Positions 20,598 to 32,644 of a DNA stretch of 64,000 nucleotides are shown here, in pieces; within the stretch, counting starts at the first letter, position 1, and every line of letters starts with the position of its first letter. Made by a program: the position numbers and the translations under genes. This DNA comes from Erwinia sp. (GTDB taxonomy: Bacteria; Pseudomonadota; Gammaproteobacteria; Enterobacterales; Enterobacteriaceae): contig OZ024666.1 in the NCBI GenBank assembly GCA_964016415.1, positions 558,001-622,000 on the forward strand, written 5' to 3'. The notes below the pieces were generated by a model. It ran no database searches. It was not told the DNA's origin and saw only the letters and a program-made list of their open reading frames with translations.

Positions 20598-22549
20598 ATG
20601 AGTTATCAGGTACTGGCCCGCAAATGGCGGCCACAAAGGTTTTCCGATGTTGTGGGGCAACAGCATGTTCTCACGGCATTAGCTAATAGCCTCACGCTGG
20701 GCAGGCTCCATCACGCCTGGCTTTTTTCCGGCACGCGAGGTGTGGGAAAAACCACCATCGCCCGGTTGCTGGCTAAAGGGTTGAATTGTGAGCAAGGTAT
20801 TACGGCAACTCCGTGTGGGGAGTGTGATAATTGTCGTGAAATTGAGCAAGGTCGTTTTGTTGATCTGATCGAAATTGATGCCGCATCGCGTACCAAGGTG
20901 GAAGATACCCGTGAATTGTTGGATAACGTGCAATACGCCCCTGCCCGGGGGCGTTTTAAAGTCTACCTGATTGATGAAGTGCATATGCTCTCGCGCCACA
21001 GTTTCAATGCGTTGCTTAAAACGCTTGAAGAGCCACCAGAGCACGTAAAGTTTTTGCTGGCCACAACCGATCCACAAAAGCTACCAGTGACCATTTTGTC
21101 GCGTTGTCTGCAATTTCATCTGAAAGCGCTGGATCCGGTACAGATTCGTGATCAACTGGCAAAAATCCTTGAACATGAAGAGATTTCAGCTGAAACGCGC
21201 GCGTTACAATTACTGGCCCGCGCAGCAGAAGGCAGTCTGCGTGATGCATTGAGTCTGACTGATCAGGCGATAGCAACGGGCGCAGGGAGTGTCACAGCTG
21301 CAGGCGTCAGTGACATGCTGGGTGCGCTTGATGACGAACAACCTCTGGCCTTGATAGAGGCACTGAGCGAAGCGGACGGCGTGCAGTTAATGGCACTGCT
21401 TGAGCAGGTTGCGACCAGAGGCGAGGAGTGGGAGAACGTGCTGATCGCCATGCTCACGTTTTTGCATCATATCGCCATGGTTCAGCTATTACCTTCATCA
21501 TTAAGTGAAGATTTGCAGGCCGTAGAGCATCGTATACGCACGCTGGCGCGCACAATACCTCCGGAAGATGTACAGCTTTACTACCAGACGTTGCTGGTTG
21601 GCCGTAAAGAACTGCTGATGGCACCCGATCGTCGCATGGGTGTAGAGATGACGTTGCTGCGGGCGCTGGCTTTTCATCCGCAGAGAGAGATTGAGTCACC
21701 CACCTCACCGGTTATCGCCCCTGCACAACCTGTTTCTTCTTCCGCTGCCGTGGCAGTACCTTCAGTACCACCAGCTTCGACTGCGGCTTCTCCGCCTAAG
21801 CCGGCGGTGGCAGAAGATGCTGCGACAGAACCAGTAGCCTCAGTGCCGCCGGGCACCAGTCAGCTACTGCAGGCGCGGGCGCAATTGATGCGACATGAGG
21901 TGACCGGACCAAAAAGAGTGAGCCGGCAGCGCATTCCGCGCGGCCGGCAGCTTCGCCACTGGAGCGTTTGACTTCTCTCGGGAGACAAAAACGGCCTGCA
22001 GCAACAGAAAGTCCTCCTGTGGTTGCGAAAAAAGCGGAAGCTTACCGCTGGAAAACGCAAAAGAGCAGTGAAGAAGTGACTCAGGTAGTTGCTACTCCTA
22101 AGCTTTTACGCAATGCACTGGAACACGAAAAGACGCCTGAGCTGATGAGTAAACTGGCTGAAGAGTCGCGCCTTCGTGATGCATGGGCTGCAGAAGTTGA
22201 TACACTTTCGCTGCCTAAGCTGGTTCAACAACTGGCACTGAACGCCTGGAAAGAGGTTACTGAGCAGGGGGTGTGTCTGCATTTACGTTCGGCACAACGC
22301 CATCTGGATTCCCCTGCGGCGCGCAAAGCGATCAGTGAAGCATTGAGTGCATCACAGCAACAACAGATTGAACTCTGCATCATTGAAGATGATAATTTGT
22401 CAGTATTGACTCCACTGGAGTGGCGTCAAAAAATCTATGAAGAGAAACTTGCCCTGGCGCGTCAGTCTGTTATGACAGATAACCATATTCAGACACTGTG
22501 CCGTTTTTTTGACGCTGAAGTGGACGAAGAGAGCATTCGACCCCTTTAA
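20598..22549 (+). CDS. dnaX: DNA polymerase III tau/gamma, frame broken at the programmed-frameshift site
   Basis: Clamp-loader ATPase. MSYQVLARKWRPQRF start, Walker A GTRGVGKTT, zinc module CEQ...CGECDNC, Walker B LIDEVHML and SRC sensor are normal. The N-terminal frame runs to a TGA ending at 21971; the tau C-terminal half (ending DEESIRPL at 22549) is in the -1 frame. They meet at AAAAAG (21911-21916). E. coli has six A and G (A AAA AAG) here for programmed slippage making gamma; this sequence has five A. With one more A, tau would be 650 residues and the slipped product would end KKE at the conserved GAGTGA. The SD-like GAGGTG upstream and a GCCGGC/GCCGGC hairpin downstream are retained. 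A lost A (error or mutation) is likeliest. Confidence 0.9.
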
Positions 22550-22615
22550 AATTAGCAAAAGTCGCCGATATATACCCTGTGTAACGGCAGCAACATTAAT
22601 CTGAGAGAGAACACT

Positions 22616-22945
22616 ATGTTTGGAAAAGGTGGACTGGGTAACCTGATGAAACAGGCCCAGCAGATGCAGGATAAAATGGCTCAGGCGCAGGAAGAGATCG
22701 CTGCGATGGAAGTGACAGGTGAATCGGGTGCCGGGCTGGTGAAAGTGACCATCAATGGTGCGCACAACTGTCGTCGTGTCGAGATTGACCCGAGCCTGAT
22801 GGAAGATGATAAAGAGATGCTGGAAGATCTGGTTGCAGCCGCATTCAATGATGCAGCGCGTCGCATTGCTGAAGTACAGAAAGAAAGAATGGCCTCAGTA
22901 TCCAGTGGCATGCAATTGCCACCGGGCTTCAAGATGCCGTTCTGA
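22616..22945 (+). CDS. ybaB: YbaB/EbfC nucleoid-associated protein
   Basis: 109-residue DNA-binding protein; begins [27 protein letters not shown] and ends PPGFKMPF, as in E. coli YbaB. Binds DNA as a dimer and affects nucleoid structure. Sits between dnaX and recR; its TGA overlaps the recR ATG by one base. Confidence 0.96.
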   Translation: MFGKGGLGNLMKQAQQMQDKMAQAQEEIAAMEVTGESGAGLVKVTINGAHNCRRVEIDPSLMEDDKEMLEDLVAAAFNDAARRIAEVQKERMASVSSGMQLPPGFKMPF

Positions 22946-23550
22946 TGCAAACCAGCCCACTGCTAGAGAGCCTGATGGAAGCATTGCGCTGCCTGCCGGG
23001 TGTAGGACCTAAGTCTGCCCAGCGTATGGCGTTTCATTTGTTGCAACGTGATCGCAGCGGTGGAATGCGACTGGCACAGGCTCTGACGCGGGCGATGTCA
23101 GAGATTGGTCACTGTCAGGATTGCCGGACGTTTACTGAACAGACATTTTGCTCTATTTGCACCAACACGCGTCGTCAGCAAACCGGGCTGCTTTGTGTGG
23201 TGGAGAGCCCGGCTGATATCCATGCTATCGAGCAGACCGGGCAATATTCCGGGCGTTATTTTGTACTGATGGGGCATCTGTCGCCCCTTGATGGCATCGG
23301 ACCGGCTGATATTGGTCTTGAACGGTTGGAACAGCGACTGAGTGAAGAGTCGATATCCGAAGTGATTCTTGCTACAAACCCGACTGTTGAGGGTGAAGCC
23401 ACCGCGAATTATATTGCTGAACTCTGCCATCAGTATGGTGTTGAAGCCAGCCGTATTGCTCACGGTGTACCGGTCGGCGGGGAGCTGGAAATGGTTGACG
23501 GTACAACGCTTTCTCATTCTCTTGCGGGCAGGCATAAAATACGTTACTGA
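22945..23550 (+). CDS. recR: RecR recombination mediator
   Basis: 201-residue protein that helps load RecA at gaps with RecF and RecO. Helix-hairpin-helix [18 protein letters not shown], zinc finger [16 protein letters not shown] and Toprim domain starting [12 protein letters not shown] are complete. C-terminus [10 protein letters not shown] fits the family. Translationally coupled to ybaB. Confidence 0.97.
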   Translation: MQTSPLLESLMEALRCLPGVGPKSAQRMAFHLLQRDRSGGMRLAQALTRAMSEIGHCQDCRTFTEQTFCSICTNTRRQQTGLLCVVESPADIHAIEQTGQYSGRYFVLMGHLSPLDGIGPADIGLERLEQRLSEESISEVILATNPTVEGEATANYIAELCHQYGVEASRIAHGVPVGGELEMVDGTTLSHSLAGRHKIRY

Positions 23551-23554
23551 TCGA

Positions 23555-23587
23555 AAAGGCAGCATATTGCGTTGTGCTGCCTTTTTT
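23555..23587 (+). terminator. recR terminator
   Basis: Stem AAAGGCAGCA / TGCTGCCTTT followed by TTTT, starting 5 bases after the recR stop. Confidence 0.85.
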
Positions 23588-23997
23588 CACTATTAACCCG
23601 GGTATTGGTGAAATACTTTGTGTTTCATTTATTGCAGCAAATATTGCAGCAAAGAGAATATTACCTGGTAACGATATGAGTCAGTGATATTGGTCTTTGT
23701 GCTGTCACTGACTTATTCGAAGATAGTTATCTAACCATCGGGTGATTAATCTGGCAAAAAATATCAGTGAAAATAAGCATAAAATCGCCACTATTTTAGA
23801 GCTTTACTTGTTGTAGAAAAGAAGAGAAAGCGATGGTATAAGCGTTTTTCTTCATTATTGCCTGTAATAACGCTTACGAGCAGGTTAACTGCTATTTCCG
23901 GGAAAAAAGCAATATATCAGACAGACGTTTGCCAGATGGGAAACGCATCGTTCGTGCAATAAACAAGCGACTGATCGAGATGGCTTGATTTCATTGC
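23588..23997. other. gene-free spacer upstream of htpG
   Basis: About 410 AT-rich bases without a supported gene or repeat. ATTGCAGCAAAT-like tandem words occur near 23630-23650 (ATTGCAGCAA twice), of unknown meaning. Confidence 0.4.
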
Positions 23998-24025
23998 CTT
24001 GAAAATTTTTTACCTGCCCCCATCT
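23998..24025 (+). promoter_or_regulatory. sigma-32 heat-shock promoter of htpG
   Basis: CTTGAAA (23998-24004), a 13-base spacer and CCCCATCT (24018-24025) match the sigma-32 consensus CTTGAAA-N13-17-CCCCATnT, about 45 bases before the htpG start. Confidence 0.88.
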
Positions 24026-24072
24026 CTGATTCCAACGTATACCAACCTGTTTTAATTGAGGTAGTAATGACC

Positions 24073-25941
24073 ATGAAAGGACAAGAGACTCGTGGCTTCC
24101 AGTCTGAGGTAAAACAGCTTCTTCAGCTGATGATCCATTCCCTCTATTCAAATAAAGAAATTTTTCTGCGAGAGCTGATCTCAAACGCCTCCGATGCGGC
24201 AGATAAACTGCGTTTCAGAGCACTATCAAATCCTGATCTTTATGGGGGGGATGGTGATCTGCGTGTACGTGTCTCTGTAGACAAAGAGAAACGCACGTTA
24301 ACGCTCAGTGATAACGGCATTGGCATGACGCGCGATGAAGTGATTGAAAACCTCGGTACCATCGCGAAATCAGGCACTAAATCATTTCTTGAGTCCCTCG
24401 GTACGGACCAGGCGAAAGACAGTCAGTTGATTGGACAATTCGGGGTTGGCTTCTACTCTGCCTTTATCGTGGCCGATAAGGTTACCGTCCGCACTCGTGC
24501 GACAGGTGTCAGCCCGGAAGAAGGCGTGTTCTGGGAATCAGCTGGTGAGGGTGATTACACCATTGCTGATATCACGAAAGCCGATCGCGGCACAGAAATT
24601 ACCTTGCATTTGCGTGAAGGTGAAGATGAGTTTCTCGATGCCTGGCGGGTACGAAGTATCATCAGTAAATACTCCGATCATATTGCGCTGCCAGTAGAGA
24701 TTGAAACCCATAACGAAGAGGATGACACCACCACCTGGGAAAAGATCAACAAAGCTCAGGCATTGTGGACACGTAATAAATCTGAGATCAGCGACGAAGA
24801 GTATGTGGAATTCTATAAACATCTGTCGCATGATTTTGCTGATCCTCTGACCTGGAGCCATAACCGTGTAGAAGGGAAACAGGAGTATACCAGCCTGCTT
24901 TATATTCCTTCCCGCGCGCCATGGGATATGTGGAACCGTGAACATAAACATGGACTGAAACTCTATGTGCAGCGCGTGTTTATCATGGACGATGCTGAGC
25001 AATTCGTGCCGAATTATCTGCGCTTTGTCCGAGGTCTGATTGATTCAAATGATCTACCGCTCAACGTCTCGCGCGAAATTTTGCAGGACAGTCGCATTAC
25101 CCAGACATTACGTAACGCACTGAGCAAGCGCGTGTTGCAAATGCTGGAAAAAGTGGCAAAAGATGATGAAACCAAATATCAGGAATTCTGGCAGCAATTT
25201 GGTCTGGTGTTAAAAGAAGGCCCGGCAGAAGACAGCACCAACGCAGAAACTATCGCCAAACTGCTGCGTTTTGCTTCAACGCACAATGATTCCTCAGCCC
25301 AGACGGTCTCACTGGAAGAGTATGTCAGCCGCATGATTGAGGGCCAGGAAAAGATTTACTACATCACTGCTGACAGCTATGCCGCAGCGAAGAGTAGCCC
25401 TCATCTGGAACTGTTCCGCAAAAAAGGCATTGAAGTGCTGCTGCTCTCCGATCGTATCGACGAGTGGATGATGAGTTACCTGACCGAATCTGATGGTAAA
25501 ACTTTCCAGTCGGTCAGCAAATCTGACGATTCACTGGGAAAATTCGCAGATGAAGAGAATGAAGCTCAAAAAGAAGCTGAAAAAGCGCTTGAACCCTTTG
25601 TCGACAGAGTGAAAGGCTTGCTCGGTGAGCGTGTTAAAGAGGTGCGTTTAACTCACCGTCTTACCGATACACCAGCTATCGTGACGACAGATGCCAATGA
25701 TATGACCACACAGATGGCTAAACTGTTTGCCGCGGCAGGTCAGTCGGTACCTGAAGTGAAATATCTGTTCGAGCTTAATCCGGATCATCCTCTGGTGAAG
25801 CGTGCAGTAGAGACGACAGAAGACGCAAAATTTGCAGAATGGATCGAGTTGCTGCTTGATCAGGCCATGTTCGCTGAACGTGGCACACTGGAAGATCCTA
25901 ACCAGTTTATTCGTCGTATGAATCAGTTACTGTTGGCTTAA
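24073..25941 (+). CDS. htpG: HtpG (bacterial Hsp90) chaperone
   Basis: 622-residue dimeric ATP-dependent chaperone. GHKL ATPase motifs: [21 protein letters not shown], and [13 protein letters not shown]; middle domain with NVSREILQ; C-terminal dimerisation domain ending NQLLLA. The start at 24073 ([10 protein letters not shown]) matches E. coli; ATG 24067 (adding MT) is also placed well from GAGGT. Heat-shock promoter upstream and strong terminator downstream: a single-gene unit. Confidence 0.97.
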   Translation: MKGQETRGFQSEVKQLLQLMIHSLYSNKEIFLRELISNASDAADKLRFRALSNPDLYGGDGDLRVRVSVDKEKRTLTLSDNGIGMTRDEVIENLGTIAKSGTKSFLESLGTDQAKDSQLIGQFGVGFYSAFIVADKVTVRTRATGVSPEEGVFWESAGEGDYTIADITKADRGTEITLHLREGEDEFLDAWRVRSIISKYSDHIALPVEIETHNEEDDTTTWEKINKAQALWTRNKSEISDEEYVEFYKHLSHDFADPLTWSHNRVEGKQEYTSLLYIPSRAPWDMWNREHKHGLKLYVQRVFIMDDAEQFVPNYLRFVRGLIDSNDLPLNVSREILQDSRITQTLRNALSKRVLQMLEKVAKDDETKYQEFWQQFGLVLKEGPAEDSTNAETIAKLLRFASTHNDSSAQTVSLEEYVSRMIEGQEKIYYITADSYAAAKSSPHLELFRKKGIEVLLLSDRIDEWMMSYLTESDGKTFQSVSKSDDSLGKFADEENEAQKEAEKALEPFVDRVKGLLGERVKEVRLTHRLTDTPAIVTTDANDMTTQMAKLFAAAGQSVPEVKYLFELNPDHPLVKRAVETTEDAKFAEWIELLLDQAMFAERGTLEDPNQFIRRMNQLLLA

Positions 25942-25963
25942 TCGCATAATAAGCCGTGATAAT

Positions 25964-26002
25964 GGCGCAGCCCTGTAAAACGGGCTGCGCCGTTTTTTTT
26001 TT
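25964..26002 (+). terminator. htpG terminator
   Basis: Ten-base stem GGCGCAGCCC / GGGCTGCGCC with an 8-base loop followed by ten T. Confidence 0.93.
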
Positions 26003-26122
26003 CGCTTATCACCAAACCACACGCTGCAATGCCCCGTGAGGTTTTTTTACTCCGCGAGTGATAACATGCCTGACCAGCCTGGTAGTACTGCTCAGGCAGA
26101 TGTTGTTAATAAGGGAGAAAGC

Positions 26123-27010
26123 ATGAAAGCCAGTCAGCCGATGAACGGTAATTTACTGGGGATACTCGGCGGTATCATCATCAGTACCGATTCAATTTTT
26201 ATTCGTATGATGCAGATTGAGAACTCCTGGACCATTATTGCGTTGCGTGGATTTTTTATGTGGGGAGCTTGTTTGCTGGTTTGGTTGTTATGGCGTAGCA
26301 GTCGTAGCGTGTTGGGTGTTCCCTGGATAAACAAAAGTAATCTACTGCCCGCAGTACTCTTTTGTCTCTCGTCAGCCTGTTTCATTAATGCATTAAATCG
26401 TGGGAATGTAGCGACGGTGCTGGTGATTATTGCCTCTACACCGTTTATCTCAGCGCTTATCTTACGTATTTTTTTCCATACCAGAGTTGAGCGCAGCGTA
26501 ATGCTGGCAGCACTGGCTGGCATGGCAGGTGTGGTTATCGTCATGTCAGGTAAGGAGGTGAATGACAATATGCTGGCGAATGTTTTTGCATTGGCAACCG
26601 CCGTCACTATGGCACTGGCATTTATCTTCACCTCTAAAGTTGCCGGAGGGAGTGTCGGGTTACCCTCGCTAGGAGGTTTACTGGCTTCGCTGGTAGTACT
26701 GTTATTTGCCGGGGGGGAGGTATGGCAGGAAGCCAGCCATTTGACGACTGAGCAATATGGATGGGTTATTACAGAAGGGATCCTGATCATGCCGCTGGCG
26801 ATGGGATTGATCGCTTTATCTACCCGTTATGTCTCAGCGGCTAATGCCGGATTATTTTTATTACTTGAAACTGCGCTGGCACCGTTATGGATAGCGCTAT
26901 TTCTTAATGAAATGCCTTCGCCGCAAGCAGTTACCGGTGGGGTAATCATTATCGCTGCGGTAGTTGCGCAATCTTTATATGCCAGACAACGTGCGAAGAA
27001 AACAGCCTGA
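26123..27010 (+). CDS. EamA/DMT-family inner-membrane transporter
   Basis: 295-residue drug/metabolite-transporter-superfamily protein with ten predicted membrane helices arranged as two EamA repeats (first LLGILGGIIISTDSIFIRM..., second from about residue 155 LANVFALATAVTMALAFIF). Substrate unknown. Start at 26123 is chosen because AAGGGAGA lies 5 bases upstream; ATG 26036 lacks a good site. This gene is not part of the E. coli htpG-adk interval, so it is a lineage-specific insertion. Confidence 0.85.
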   Translation: MKASQPMNGNLLGILGGIIISTDSIFIRMMQIENSWTIIALRGFFMWGACLLVWLLWRSSRSVLGVPWINKSNLLPAVLFCLSSACFINALNRGNVATVLVIIASTPFISALILRIFFHTRVERSVMLAALAGMAGVVIVMSGKEVNDNMLANVFALATAVTMALAFIFTSKVAGGSVGLPSLGGLLASLVVLLFAGGEVWQEASHLTTEQYGWVITEGILIMPLAMGLIALSTRYVSAANAGLFLLLETALAPLWIALFLNEMPSPQAVTGGVIIIAAVVAQSLYARQRAKKTA

Positions 27011-27763
<753 letters not shown>

Positions 27764-27895
27764 TCACTACTCAGGGTCAGTGTCAGCTGGCCCTGCACCG
27801 TCGTTAATCCTACTACAGCAATTGGTTCCCTCCGGGTTATTTTTAGCTAAACTAAGAACAGTTATCATTTCTGCAATTCTGATAAGGAATAACTC

Positions 27896-28861
27896 ATGCG
27901 GCAAGACAGGCCAGGCGTATTGCTGGTAAATCTCGGCACACCTGATGCACCAACAACACCAGCAGTAAAACGTTATCTGAAACAGTTTCTTGGTGATAAA
28001 CGCGTTGTGGACACACCTCGCTGGCTATGGTGGCCAATACTTAACGGTGCCATTCTTCCTTTTCGTTCTCCTCGCGTGGCAAAGCTCTATGCCTCTGTCT
28101 GGATGGAAGATGGCTCGCCACTGCTGGTGTATAGTAAAAGACAGCGCGAAGCACTGTCACAGCGCCTTGATATGCCGGTTGAGTTAGGAATGAGTTATGG
28201 TAATCCTAGCCTCAAATCGGCCATCGACAGTCTGATGGCTCAGGGGGTAAATCGTATGATTGTCCTGCCTCTTTATCCTCAGTTCTCTTGCTCGACAGTG
28301 GCGGCAGTATGGGATGGTATCACTGAGGTGTTTTCGGCCTATCGTTCGTTACCTTCAGTGCAGTTCGTGCGTGACTACGCTGATCACCCCGCTTATATCC
28401 ATGCGATAAAAACCTCAGTCGAACGTGCTTTTGCTGCTCTGGGCAAACCTGATTTGCTGGTGATGTCATTTCACGGTATTCCGCAGCGTTTTGCGAATGA
28501 AGGGGATGATTATCAGCAGCGCTGCTACGATACGGCCAATGCGCTGAGAAGTGCGCTGGGCCTGACTGAAAAGGAAGCTATGGTGACCTTCCAGTCTCGT
28601 TTTGGCCGTGAACCGTGGCTCATGCCTTATACGGACGCGACAATGGAATCACTGCCAGAAAAAGGGATCCACCATGTTCAGGTAATGAGTCCCGGATTTG
28701 CCGCTGATTGCCTTGAAACGCTCGAAGAAATCAGCGGAGAAAACGCAGAAATTTTCCTCGAAGCCGGTGGCAAACGTTTTGAATATATTCCCGCACTGAA
28801 CGATGATGAGTTGCATATTGAGATGATGGTGCAGCTGGTCACATCGCAGCAACCCTGGTAG
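27896..28861 (+). CDS. hemH: ferrochelatase
   Basis: 321-residue enzyme inserting Fe2+ into protoporphyrin IX in the last step of haem synthesis. [26 protein letters not shown] start, catalytic His in [10 protein letters not shown] and the late Glu in [14 protein letters not shown] are present. Follows adk as in E. coli; aes and gsk, which follow in E. coli, are missing. Confidence 0.97.
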   Translation: MRQDRPGVLLVNLGTPDAPTTPAVKRYLKQFLGDKRVVDTPRWLWWPILNGAILPFRSPRVAKLYASVWMEDGSPLLVYSKRQREALSQRLDMPVELGMSYGNPSLKSAIDSLMAQGVNRMIVLPLYPQFSCSTVAAVWDGITEVFSAYRSLPSVQFVRDYADHPAYIHAIKTSVERAFAALGKPDLLVMSFHGIPQRFANEGDDYQQRCYDTANALRSALGLTEKEAMVTFQSRFGREPWLMPYTDATMESLPEKGIHHVQVMSPGFAADCLETLEEISGENAEIFLEAGGKRFEYIPALNDDELHIEMMVQLVTSQQPW

Positions 28862-28872
28862 ACATATTGCAC

Positions 28873-28907
28873 AAAGCGATAACAGGTTTTACGCTGTTAT
28901 CGCTTTG
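28873..28907. terminator. bidirectional terminator between hemH and ybaL
   Basis: Inverted repeat AAAGCGATAACAG / CTGTTATCGCTTT around TTTTACG in the 49-base space between the convergent genes. Confidence 0.85.
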
Positions 28908-28910
28908 GAT

Positions 28911-30611
28911 TTAGCTGGCTGACAGGGGGTGTGGCGGGGCAGTTGGCAACGGTTCAGGGAGTCCGACTTGCATCAGATTCAGCATGCTGCCGGCAATTTC
29001 ACGTTCTCCCATCACCACTTCATTGGCACCACGTTCCGCAATGTAGGCTACTTCATCGTCGTAATGTGCGCGGGCGATGATCTCTATATTCGGGCGTTTT
29101 TCTCTGGCGGTGACAACAACCTCTCCGGCTTCAAAGCCATTAGGAATGGTCAGCAATAGCCAGCGGGCGCAGTCGAGGCAGGCGAGATCCATAATCTCAG
29201 GACGTATTGCATTGCCCAGAACAGCACTGATGCCCTGTTCCCGCAAGGCTTCCACGCGAGAGCGATTATTTTCAATAATAACCACCGGAACGCCATTTTC
29301 AATTAACTTATTACACAACAGACTTCCCACACGTCCATAACCTACAATGATGGCGTGATTACAAATATCCACCGGAATTTGCTTCTCTTCTTCGATAGCC
29401 TCTTCCATCGTCTGTTCTTCGATGGTCTCGTTCTTTTCGAGATAGCGTTGTAGCAGAGCAAACAACACCGGATTCAGCATAATCGACAGAATGGCTCCTG
29501 CCAGTACTAAATTACGCCCTTCATCAGAGAGCAGATTCAGCGAAATTCCCAATCCGGCAAGAATAAAGGCAAACTCACCAATTTGAGCCAGACTCACTGA
29601 AATGGTCAATGCCGTGCGTCTGGAGTGTCCGAACAGACGTACCAGCAGCAGTGCAGCAACAGATTTACCCACGACAATGATTGCCAGTACCCCGATGACC
29701 GCCAGAGGTTCTGTTATCAGAATTGAAGGATCGAACAGCATACCGACCGAGACAAAAAATAGTACAGCGAATGCATCGCGTAGTGGCAGGGTATCATGTG
29801 CTGCCCGGTGACTCAGTTCCGACTCGTTGAGCACCATACCAGCGAAAAAGGCACCTAAAGCGAAGGACACATCAAACAGTTCGACAGCACCAAAAGCGAT
29901 ACCTAATGCTAACGCCAGGACGGATAAAGTGAACAATTCACGCGATCCGGTAGCTGCGCTCCTCGCCAGAATCCACGGGACGGCCCGTCGGCCAACGACC
30001 ATCATCAGGATCATAAAGGCGACCACTTTGCCGATAGTAATTAACAGATCCCAGGCAATCATGCCAAAACTGGCATTGCCTTTTTCCAGCATACCGGCGA
30101 TGGCGGGAAGCAGAACCAGCGCCAGAACCATCACCAGGTCTTCGACGATCAGCCAGCCAATAGCGATTTGTCCACGCTGGCTATCGATCAACTGACGTTC
30201 TTCAAGCGCCCGCAGCAATACCACAGTACTGGCAGTGGAGAGACAGAGCCCGAACACCAGTCCGGTCATCCATGACCAACCCATCAGCCAAGAAAGCCCG
30301 ATTCCCAGCAGGGTGGCAACGGCGATTTGGGCGATAGCACCGGGAATGGCGATGCTTTTTACCGCCATTAAATCTTTCAGAGAGAAATGCAGACCCACAC
30401 CAAACATCAGCAGGATCACTCCCAGCTCAGCCAGCTCAGGGGCAAGGTTGGTATCTGCAACAAAACCAGGAGTGAAAGGACCGGCGAGGACACCTGCCAG
30501 CAAATAACCAACCAGCGGAGAGATGCGTAATCGGTTTGCCAGCATGCCTAACAGGAATGCCAGAACCAGACCGCCAACAATTGTTGTGATCAGCGGAGTC
30601 GAGTGGTGCAT
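28911..30611 (-). CDS. ybaL: YbaL, CPA2-family cation/proton antiporter with TrkA-N domain
   Basis: 566-residue inner-membrane protein. Residues 1 to about 385 form a KefB-type Na+/H+-exchanger domain with 11-13 membrane helices (LITTIVGGLVLAFLLGMLANRL to MLNPVLFALL). The cytosolic part has a Rossmann TrkA-N nucleotide-binding domain starting HAIIVGYGRVGSLLCNKL. Physiological ion unproven; K+ efflux is likely by family. Length similar to E. coli YbaL (558). Confidence 0.93.
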   Translation of the reverse strand: MHHSTPLITTIVGGLVLAFLLGMLANRLRISPLVGYLLAGVLAGPFTPGFVADTNLAPELAELGVILLMFGVGLHFSLKDLMAVKSIAIPGAIAQIAVATLLGIGLSWLMGWSWMTGLVFGLCLSTASTVVLLRALEERQLIDSQRGQIAIGWLIVEDLVMVLALVLLPAIAGMLEKGNASFGMIAWDLLITIGKVVAFMILMMVVGRRAVPWILARSAATGSRELFTLSVLALALGIAFGAVELFDVSFALGAFFAGMVLNESELSHRAAHDTLPLRDAFAVLFFVSVGMLFDPSILITEPLAVIGVLAIIVVGKSVAALLLVRLFGHSRRTALTISVSLAQIGEFAFILAGLGISLNLLSDEGRNLVLAGAILSIMLNPVLFALLQRYLEKNETIEEQTMEEAIEEEKQIPVDICNHAIIVGYGRVGSLLCNKLIENGVPVVIIENNRSRVEALREQGISAVLGNAIRPEIMDLACLDCARWLLLTIPNGFEAGEVVVTAREKRPNIEIIARAHYDDEVAYIAERGANEVVMGEREIAGSMLNLMQVGLPEPLPTAPPHPLSAS

Positions 30612-30979
30612 GCTTCCTCCTTAAAATAGGTCAGTATCTCGGTACTTAATTGAGTGTATGGCAAAACGGACAGCTCTGCTTGATTTAAATGGCCACAATG
30701 CGAAAAAAAAGCTATCGCTGATAAAAAAACAGTGTAATGCCTTTTTTTTACAGTTATTCCCCGAATAGAAGCCATTTCCGCGATATAAATAGAGTGGTGA
30801 TCGTGTGATTTTAATTTTATTTTCATATTCACATCATGCAGAGTGGTTATAAACAGAGCTCAGAGAAATAAAAAAGTGACTAACTGTTTTTACACAATGA
30901 AAAACGCCACTCTTATCAGGTGGCAATAACAGATTAACCACAGGCTTTTCGTCACAGCCTGTCTGCGGAGAAGAATGAT
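30612..30979. other. divergent spacer ybaL-ushA
   Basis: 368 bases, AT-rich, must hold promoters for both genes. A weak hairpin (CCACTCTTATCAGGTGG) lies near 30909-30925. Apparent reading frames here are short and lack family resemblance. Confidence 0.4.
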
Positions 30980-32638
30980 ATGGGGAGTTTACGACCAGTA
31001 AAGCTAATAACAGAGTTATTGCTTTTTTTTCTGCCCTTGACTGTACAGGCGTGGCAACAGGATAAGGTCTATCGCATCACGATATTACACACCAATGACC
31101 ACCATGGACGTTTCTGGCAAAATGATCATGATGAGTATGGATTAGCAGCTCAAAAAAGTCTGGTGGACCAGATCCGTCGTGAAGTGTCACAGCAGGGGGG
31201 AGCGTTGTTGTTGCTCTCGGGTGGGGATATCAACACTGGCGTACCAGAATCAGATCTCCAGGATGCAGAGCCAGATTTTCGCGGTATGAGCCTGATAGGT
31301 TATGACGCAATGGCTGTGGGAAATCATGAGTTTGATAATCCACTTTCCGTGCTGCGTCAGCAGCAGAAGTGGGCGACTTTTCCTTTACTTTCGGCCAATA
31401 TCTATAATAAAAGCACCGGAGAGCGTGTTTTTCAGCCCTGGGCGATCTTTGATCGACTGGGGTTAAAAATAGCGGTGTTAGGATTGACCACTGACGATAC
31501 GGCAAAAATTGGTAACCCGGAATATTTCACCGACATGACCTTCCGGGCCCCGGCCGAGGAAGCCAAACAGGCTATCGCAACGTTGCGTGAGAGTGAAAAG
31601 CCTGACATCGTACTGGCAGTGACGCATATGGGACACTACGACAATGGGCAGCACGGCTCTAATGCGCCTGGCGATGTTGAGATGGCCAGGGCTCTTCCTG
31701 CGGGCTATCTGGATATGATAGTAGGTGGACATTCGCAAAACCCGGTTTGCATGGCCGCGCCGAATCAAAAGCAGGTAAATTATGTGCCTGGCACAGCATG
31801 CTGGCCAGACCGACAGAATGGTACCTGGATAGTGCAGGCGCATAAATGGGGCAAATATGTCGGACGTGCAGATTTTACTTTTCTCAATGGCAAGCTTACC
31901 CTTGAACATTATGCGCTGATTCCGGTTAATCTGCGTCATAAAACAAAAGATGAGTCAGGAAAGACACAGTGGGTCAATTACACGACAGAAATCAGCAAAG
32001 ACCCGGATATGCTGGCGTTGCTGACCCCTTTCCAGAAAAAAGGCGAAGCAGCACTCAGTGAAAAAATCGGCTATGTCGATAACCGGCTTGAGGGTGATCG
32101 TTCTCAGGTACGCTTCGTGCAAACTAACCTTGCACAACTGATTCTGGCGGCGCAAATTGCCCGTACCCAGGCCGATTTTGCTGTGATGAGTGGCGGGGGG
32201 ATCCGGGACACTATCGAGGCGGGTGATATTACCTATAAAGATGTGCTCAAAGTGCAACCTTTTGGCAATACTCTCACCCGTGTCGATATGACAGGACGAG
32301 AGGTGAAAGCTTATCTGGCGACTGTGGCAAACATCAAGCCCGATTCAGGAGGTTATGCCCAGGTGGCTAATGTGACACTGAGGGCGGACGGAAAAAATGT
32401 CAGTGAGATAATGATCAATGGGAAACCGCTGGAAGAGGACAAAATTTACCGTATGGCAACACTCAGCTTCAATGCAGCGGGTGGGGATGGCTATCCGGCA
32501 ATTAATCATCATCCCGGTTATACCGACACCGGATTTGTCGATGCGGAAGTGCTCAAACAATACATCGAACAGCACTCACCGTTACAGGCTGCCAGTTATA
32601 CGCCTGTGCAAACTACGCTCAGTGTAAGCAAAGAGTAA
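30980..32638 (+). CDS. ushA: UshA periplasmic UDP-sugar hydrolase/5'-nucleotidase
   Basis: 552-residue periplasmic enzyme degrading UDP-sugars and nucleotides for salvage. Signal peptide LITELLLFFLPLTVQA-WQQ; di-metal site motifs ILHTNDHHGRFW, LSGGDINTG, AVGNHEFD and VGGHSQNP; C-terminal substrate domain with FNAAGGDGYPAI. Length matches E. coli (550). The E. coli neighbour fsr is absent. Confidence 0.96.
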   Translation: MGSLRPVKLITELLLFFLPLTVQAWQQDKVYRITILHTNDHHGRFWQNDHDEYGLAAQKSLVDQIRREVSQQGGALLLLSGGDINTGVPESDLQDAEPDFRGMSLIGYDAMAVGNHEFDNPLSVLRQQQKWATFPLLSANIYNKSTGERVFQPWAIFDRLGLKIAVLGLTTDDTAKIGNPEYFTDMTFRAPAEEAKQAIATLRESEKPDIVLAVTHMGHYDNGQHGSNAPGDVEMARALPAGYLDMIVGGHSQNPVCMAAPNQKQVNYVPGTACWPDRQNGTWIVQAHKWGKYVGRADFTFLNGKLTLEHYALIPVNLRHKTKDESGKTQWVNYTTEISKDPDMLALLTPFQKKGEAALSEKIGYVDNRLEGDRSQVRFVQTNLAQLILAAQIARTQADFAVMSGGGIRDTIEAGDITYKDVLKVQPFGNTLTRVDMTGREVKAYLATVANIKPDSGGYAQVANVTLRADGKNVSEIMINGKPLEEDKIYRMATLSFNAAGGDGYPAINHHPGYTDTGFVDAEVLKQYIEQHSPLQAASYTPVQTTLSVSKE

Positions 32639-32644
32639 CTCCTG

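Noticed and set aside
30590-30832. 80-codon minus-strand frame before ybaL
   Set aside because: It overlaps the ybaL start in another frame and has no protein-like pattern.
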